Of a DNA stretch of 64,000 nt, positions 57,850 through 64,000 are shown one piece after another. Position 1 is the stretch's first letter; each line of letters begins with the position of its first letter. A program made the translations under genes and the position numbers. Source of the stretch: Chondrosia reniformis (taxonomy: Eukaryota; Porifera; Demospongiae; Chondrillida; Chondrillidae). The stretch is from positions 560,501-624,500 of the forward strand of contig OX359196.1 in NCBI GenBank assembly GCA_947172415.1, in the 5' to 3' direction. Under the pieces are notes generated by a model that was not told the DNA's origin, did no database searches, and saw nothing but the letters and a program-made list of their open reading frames with translations.

Positions 57850-60130
57850 TGACAGGAATGCAACTATTATTTTTTACACAATGTAGGCTCCTCCAAAGCA
57901 TTCCAGGAGTCAATAATCAGTTCATAGTCAGTATAGGATACAGGTTGGTGGAGAAGATAATGTTTTGAATGACTTGTCATTGTTTAATGAGGTATTTGTC
58001 ATCTGGTGAGATTCGTCTGTAAAGTGCTGTGTAATATATGCACGCTATTTTAAAATCGTCAAACTCCAAACAAGTACGTACATACAGTTGAACCTGCTTA
58101 AGATAAACTCGCTTAAGATGAAATGTCAGTTAAAATGTTCTTGATCTAGTTTAAGAATGTTCGAAGGTAAGAGTGTTCCCATATCTGGTGGCGTTTTTTC
58201 AGGCAAAAACCGAAGAGCTTGCAAAGGGCCTGGGTCATGATAACTTCAGCTTTAGCAGTGGTTGGTCAATTTAAATTTCACAATAACATAATTCAAAAAG
58301 AGAAAGCAGTGCAATTTATCAAGATACATTAGACCAATGGTATTCAACAATTCTCCCATCTCTTCTAGAAGGCTTCGAAGCCAAGGATATTTTTGTTACA
58401 TTAATAACAATGTATACTTTATACTTTACGCATTTAGTATATTACAGGTATAAACATTATGATTTCTGTTAAGATGAAATTTCTGTTAAAAAGAACTTTT
58501 TAGTGGTCCCATCTAGCTAGGGTTCAACTGTAAATGTATTTGTAAATTTGTAGTAACTACGTATTAATATGTTATCTTATTTATACTGGGACGGCCACTA
58601 ACAAACATATTGGTTACTATCAAGGTGCCCAGTGAAAAAGTGAGATAATTATGAAAAAAGTGATATAGTGGTAACAAGAGATTTGACCGATTTAAAGATG
58701 AACAGAAATCAAAAGGCCCTAAAAGTGTCCATGTACAATCAAATTATTAGATGAGTGATAATACATATATAAAACAAAATAAGAAATTTTATGAGTGTTT
58801 GAATGAAGCAACTACTATATTAGGACAGTTTCAAGCTACACGTAAATTAGGATAATACTGAGTATGTATGTACGTACTTCTGCCGTTCTCATGGCAACAC
58901 CTGAGCCACCATGTGATGTGTGAAACTGTATATTATCAGTAGCTGTTTGATGCGGCTATCATGATGATAGGTCCCTGTGTATGTTTCCTTATCAGAGCAG
59001 TCTGTACATAATTGGATGAGCATCATACCTCAGAAATGGATACCTTTATATTGTTGATATAAGATGGATCATGTGAACAGACATTGACTGAGAAGTGTAT
59101 CTTTTGGTATAAACAATTAATTAATTATAATTTATATTGCAACTCCTTGCATGCAGTGTGACAAACCTGTGACAACCTTGTGACAAGAGTTGGTGCACAA
59201 ATCTTGCACCTACTTCATCCATACAAGTCATGGTAGTGTAGTTTGTTGCTCTACGTACGTATATGAGATGTTTCTTGAAGAAGATACGTATGTTCAACGA
59301 CAAGTGAATAGATTGTCAATTTAAGAGTTTAAAATAGCACAATATCTTAAAAGGAGATTCAAAGAATTGTGTTAAATGCAGATATTCTATATAGTTGTGC
59401 AAATTTTGTTTTAATTGAGATGTTGCAGCAACTTATGAAATTACTCAAAGGTTTTAACATACGCAAGTTGTCACACATGTACATAGTAAAGACATGTTAA
59501 TATAATGTTAAGGTATGGTATAATATATGAATGTACTGTATACACTATTTAAATGTGTAGTATAGTATATTGTATGTATGTAAATTTTATTATGTATATT
59601 TGTGAAGTATACGTATATGTTTTATGAAGTATAATAATATGTATGCTATATTGGCCATATGTATGTGATTAGAATTATTCATTAGAATTTATGCTATAAT
59701 TTAATAGTTGCCAAATATTATACATTAAAGGGCGGTAATTTGTTTAAATCTCTGTATCTTGTGGTGTGACTATGGTGTTTTAGCGATGGTATCTAGCATG
59801 ACAACATAGCATTGAAATGTTCTACAAGACCACAGAAGACATATCTGAGACTAATATAATTATGTCAAGATTAGATTTAGTCATTTAGAGACAAGATATA
59901 CTAATTATTGGAGCACAAATATAGGATACATACGTGTGCGTGTGTGCATGCACATTGTTAACCTGTGATAGCTTCTCCAAGTGTCTCTTTCAACTGCTGT
60001 CTAGATCTTTTGGTTCAATGCAAGAAAGTGTATATACTATAGTAGTATATAGTAGTTCTAGTAGTAGTTCTAGTCAGGTACAGTCCTCCATTTTTTTCTT
60101 AAAATCATTCTCGAGTATAATTTGATTATT
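57850..60130. other. Gene-free DNA
   Basis: AT-rich intergenic sequence. Short words recur (gttcaactgt, cagttgaacctg at 58087 and ctagggttcaactgt at 58520 are inverted, bracketing about 440 bases), but I cannot assign a gene. Confidence 0.4.
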
Positions 60131-60140
60131 TAATATCTAT

Positions 60141-60360
60141 CCCACCCCCATCCCATGGGGAGTTTGTGCCGGTCTGTTAACAGTATACAGCTCTGAACAT
60201 GGTCTGTTCTTAGTGCACTACCGGCACAAGCTCCCCATGGGATGGGGGTGGGGTGGTACCACAGCTGATCGTGCATTCCCCATGGGATGGGGGTGGGGTG
60301 GTACCACAGCTGATCGTGCATTCCCCATGGGATGGGGGTGGGGTGGGACCACAGCTGATA
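60141..60360. repeat. Inverted repeat continued by three 45-base tandem copies
   Basis: Arms 60141-60173 and 60220-60252 are reverse complements with one mismatch and a 46-base loop. From 60233 a 45-base unit (CCCCATGGGATGGGGGTGGG, GTGGTACCACAGCTGATC, GTGCATT) repeats three times. Confidence 0.85.
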
Positions 60361-60684
60361 GACACCAGGTTGGGATGGAGACGTGTGTCTACTTCGTGAG
60401 GTTCAATGTACATATATGCAAGTACTAGACTCACAGTTAACCTATATAGATATTATATGCAAGCGTTAGCAGAAATATATCCATATAAATATATGTTAGA
60501 CTATTTTGGCCTCTATATCTCATGACACATTCATTAGCAGATGTGAGTGAAAAAGTGATTTCAGGTAAATCCTTGCTTAGTGTCATAGAACTAAATATAT
60601 AATTAATGTGTGTTATTAAAATGATACTCAAACAAGGATTTATTTTCTGTCTCTCCTTGAAGTTAATTTTTAACTTCTTCCCTT

Positions 60685-61545
60685 TATGCCACTCTCTCCC
60701 TCTCTATGCCATCCTCTCCCTCTCTATGCCACCCTCTCCCTCTCTATGCCACCCTCTCCCTCTCTATGCCACCCTCTCCCTCTCTATGCCACCCTCTCCC
60801 TCTCTATGCCACCCTCTCCCTCTCTATGCCACCCTCTCCCTCTCTATGCCACCCTCTTCCTCTCTATGCCACTCTCTCCCTCTCTATGCCACTCTCTCCC
60901 TCTCTATGCCACCCTCTCCCTCTCTATGCCACCCTCTCCCTCTCTATGCCACCCTCTCCCTCTCTATGCCACCCTCTCCCTCTCTATGCCACTCTCTCCC
61001 TCTCTATGCCATCCTCTCCCTCTCTATGCCATCCTCTCCCTCTCTATGCCACCCTCTCCCTCTCTATGCCACCCTCTCCCTCTCTATGCCACCCTCTCCC
61101 TCTCTATGCCACCCTCTCCCTCTCTATGCCACCCTCTCCCTCTCTATGCCATCCTCTCCCTCTCTATGCCACCCTCTCCCTCTCTATGCCACCCTCTCCC
61201 TCTCTATGCCACCCTCTCCCTCTCTATGCCACCCTCTCCCTCTCTATGCCACCCTCTCCCTCTCTATGCCACCCTCTTCCTCTCTATGCCACCCTCTCCC
61301 TCTCTATGCCACCCTCTCCCTCTCTATGCCACCCTCTCCCTCTCTATGCCACCCTCTCCCTCTCTATGCCACCCTCTCCCTCTCTATGCCATCCTCTCCC
61401 TCTCTATGCCACCCTCTCCCTCTCTATGCCACCCTCTCCCTCTCTATGCCACCCTCTCCCTCTCTATGCCATCCTCTCCCTCTCTATGCCACCCTCTCCC
61501 TCTCTATGCCATCCTCTCCCTCTCTATGCCACTCTCTCCCTCTCA
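60685..61545. repeat. 20-base minisatellite, about 43 copies
   Basis: Unit TCTCTATGCCACCCTCTCCC with strict period 20 and rare C/T changes. Three plus frames stay open for about 300 codons as a result. Confidence 0.97.
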
Positions 61546-61549
61546 TCTC

Positions 61550-62000
61550 TCTTTCTACCCCCTAAATATACATTCATTTGAGTTAAGAAAGTCACTAAAT
61601 ATTTCCCATTGCTGATCTACTGTAAGTCTACTCAGGGTATTGATTTTCACTTATTAATTAAATTAGTTTGGCAATATAGAATATTTCTAAAGATTCTAAT
61701 AGAAGTTAGCAGCTGCTAATTGTTCCCACAAGATTCCCCAATGCCAACAAATATACACGTTATTGAAAGTCCTAATGGTGATGTCAGACATGCTTTAGTT
61801 GCAAAGTACAGGTCTTCAGAAGACCTGTTTTAGGAGAACCTATAAGAGTTGTGTACTGAGCTGTTTAAGCTAACTTGGAAGGTTTTGTTCACTGCTTGAT
61901 TGCATTTTGTGGTCACTGGCATGAGACTTAATGGCCTCCTTAATAGTTAAAGGATTTCCTTAATCCTATGTTATTAGCTGGTTCACAGCTATTGGTTGTC
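61550..62000. other. Spacer between two minisatellites
   Basis: AT-rich, no feature seen. Confidence 0.4.
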
Positions 62001-62005
62001 ACTAC

Positions 62006-63100
62006 CCCTCCCCTATCCAGCTACTCCTCCCCTATCCAGCTACCCCTCTCCTATCCAGCTACTCCTCTCCTATCCAGCTACCCCTCTCCTATCCAGCTAC
62101 CCCTCCCCTATCCAGCTACCCCTCCCCTATCCAGCTACCCCTCTCCTATCCAGCTACCCCTCTCCTATCCAGCTACCCCTCCCCTATCCAGCTACCCCTC
62201 TCCTATCCAGCTACCCCTCCCCTATCCAGCTACCCCTCTCCTATCCAGCTATCCCTCTCCTATCCAGCTACCCCTCTCCTATCCAGCTACCCCTCCCCTA
62301 TCCAGCTACCCCTCTCCTATCCAGCTACCCCTCCCCTATCCAGCTACCCCTCTCCTATCCAGCTACCCCTCTCCTATCCAGCTACCCCTCCCCTATCCAG
62401 CTACCCCTCTCCTATCCAGCTACCCCTCTCCTATCCAGCTACCCCTCTCCTATCCAGCTACCCCTCTCCTATCCAGCTACCCCTCCCCTATCCAGCTACC
62501 CCTCTCCTATCCAGCTACCCCTCCCCTATCCAGCTACCCCTCTCCTATCCAGCTACCCCTCTCCTATCCAGCTACCCCTCTCCTATCCAGCTACCCCTCT
62601 CCTATCCAGCTACCCCTCTCCTATCCAGCTACCCCTCTCCTATCCAGCTACCCCTCTCCTATCCAGCTACCCCTCTCCTATCCAGCTACCCCTCCCCTAT
62701 CCAGCTACCCCTCTCCTATCCAGCTACCCCTCTCCTATCCAGCTACTCCTCTCCTATCCAGCTACCCCTCCCATATCCAGCTACCCCTCTCCTATCCAGC
62801 TACCCCTCCCCTATCCAGCTACCCCTCTCCTATCCAGCTACCCCTCCCCTATCCAGCTACCCCTCTCCTATCCAGCTACTCCTCTCCTATCCAGCTACCC
62901 CTCCCATATCCAGCTACCCCTCTCCTATCCAGCTACCCCTCCCCTATCCAGCTACCCCTCTCCTATCCAGCTACCCCTCTCCTATCCAGCTACTCCTCTC
63001 CTATCCAGCTACCCCTCCCATATCCAGCTACCCCTCCCATATCCAGCTACCCCTCCCCTATCCAGCTACCCCTCTCCTATCCAGCTACTCCTCCCCTACA
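62006..63100. repeat. 19-base minisatellite, about 57 copies
   Basis: Unit TATCCAGCTACCCCTCTCC with T/C variants, period 19. Open frames of 378-388 aa across it are artefacts. Confidence 0.97.
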
Positions 63101-64000
63101 ATAGAGAAAGTACTGACTTTCATTTTGTATATACTCTCAGAACCACCAGAATGGACACCTAGCAATTCATGAGAGTCCTCTTATTATAAGGTATGACTGT
63201 GCTGCTGTCAGCCCCACATTATGTACCCGCAAGCATTTGCTTCCTTCTAAAGGTTTAAGTATTTTATATATTCCTAAATTACTGTTAACGGATGTGTTTC
63301 TGTGGTGACTTATCTGTGTTGTGTTAACCAGCAAAACTGCTATTGCTTGCGTAGTCTTGTAGCGATACAAACTGCTCCTATAATGTAACCTCGGAGGAGT
63401 GCTGCCTATCTGAAGATATGATTTGTAAAGCTGTTATAAGTGTTCTTTGGAACATCTGTGAGCTTTGTTAACAGTGTAATACAATGGTAAAGTGAACATC
63501 TGAAAGGCAAGTCGGAAGACGTATACAAGAGACAGTGATTTAGGAATCTGAAAAAATAAGGAAACTTGTATTGCTCATGCTGTATGTATGTACGTACTGG
63601 TGTGACTTATATGTGGATATATATCCATATTGATGCACTAATATAAATGTATAATGTACTCTATGGTAATGCTTTAATGTGTATATTTAATTTTGTCAAC
63701 TAAACGGCCACAATTTATTGCCAATTATAAGTACAAATGAAATTTAACTTACAATAAAAGGAAATGGTACCCATCGGAGACTTGAGTCTTGTTTTCATTC
63801 AAAGCATTACTATACTGCACATAATACATCAAGCGTATCACAGCTTGATCAATTAATTAACTTAAAGTAATTGAACCGTATTGAGGAAGTACATCTCTTC
63901 TCCATGTTTTAGTGGTTAAGACCTGCTGAGCCATACTGCTATTGTAGTTAGAATTGTATAACCTTCCACATTATATGCACTGTACTGTAATTCCATTGGA
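63101..64000. other. Gene-free DNA at the right edge
   Basis: AT-rich; an AATAAA at about 63753 might end a transcript but no exon is seen. Confidence 0.35.

Noticed and set aside
60606..61615. Three overlapping plus-strand frames of about 300 aa
   Set aside because: Translations of a 20-base minisatellite; no start context, splice structure or non-repeat sequence.
61968..63162. Plus-strand frames of 378 and 388 aa
   Set aside because: Translations of a 19-base minisatellite.

Overview
The window is nuclear DNA of an animal, most likely an early-branching one such as a sponge (inference). It is AT-rich. Genes are cut into many short exons with GT-AG introns, often only 50-100 bases long, and ordinary eukaryotic housekeeping families appear. 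Minisatellites fill introns and intergenic DNA, and tacgta-type words are very common. I saw no rRNA, tRNA, CRISPR or bacterial features.

Layout. The window opens inside a POT1 gene (+) whose exons run from the left edge to 6037. A complete cytosolic glutamine synthetase gene (GS1, 692-1850) lies in one of its introns on the same strand. GS2 (6407-7566) follows, nearly identical in its second exon and intron, and is trailed by about 100 bases that look like the end of POT1. GS3 (7836-10521) is a more diverged copy with a mitochondrial presequence, a GC-AG intron and a 380-base near-perfect palindrome in that intron. A 20-exon DNM1L (DRP1) mitochondrial fission dynamin gene (+) ends at 15562. 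It converges on a complete 30-exon UPF2 nonsense-mediated-decay gene (-, 26402 to 16630).

From 26403 to 31168 the DNA is gene-poor. It holds a possible small minus-strand gene near 28.9-29.1 kb and a well-formed CRE + TATA promoter unit near 29.5 kb. RBM5/RBM10-type splicing factor (-, 36683 to 31169) and LAMT0R5-type Ragulator subunit (LAMTOR5, +, 36739-37412) have start codons only 55 bases apart. The next gene (-, 41603 to 37680) encodes tandem SH2 domains, a WW domain, proline-rich repeats and a WASP-like central/acidic tail. I know of no protein with this combination, and it is the most interesting object in the window.

From 41.6 to 48.9 kb there are repeats and a non-LTR retrotransposon remnant. 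RPL29 (-, 51988 to 49131) and a mitochondrial mTERF-family gene (+, 52149-57530) are divergent neighbours. The last 6.5 kb is intergenic, with two very long 19- and 20-base minisatellites.

Functional links are loose. Several products act in mitochondria (GS3, DNM1L, mTERF) and several in RNA metabolism (UPF2, RBM5). The clearest genomic relation is the GS/POT1 duplication. All exon models were read by eye from splice sites, reading-frame phase and family resemblance. Phases close through every model except one POT1 junction and one weakly supported RBM5 donor.
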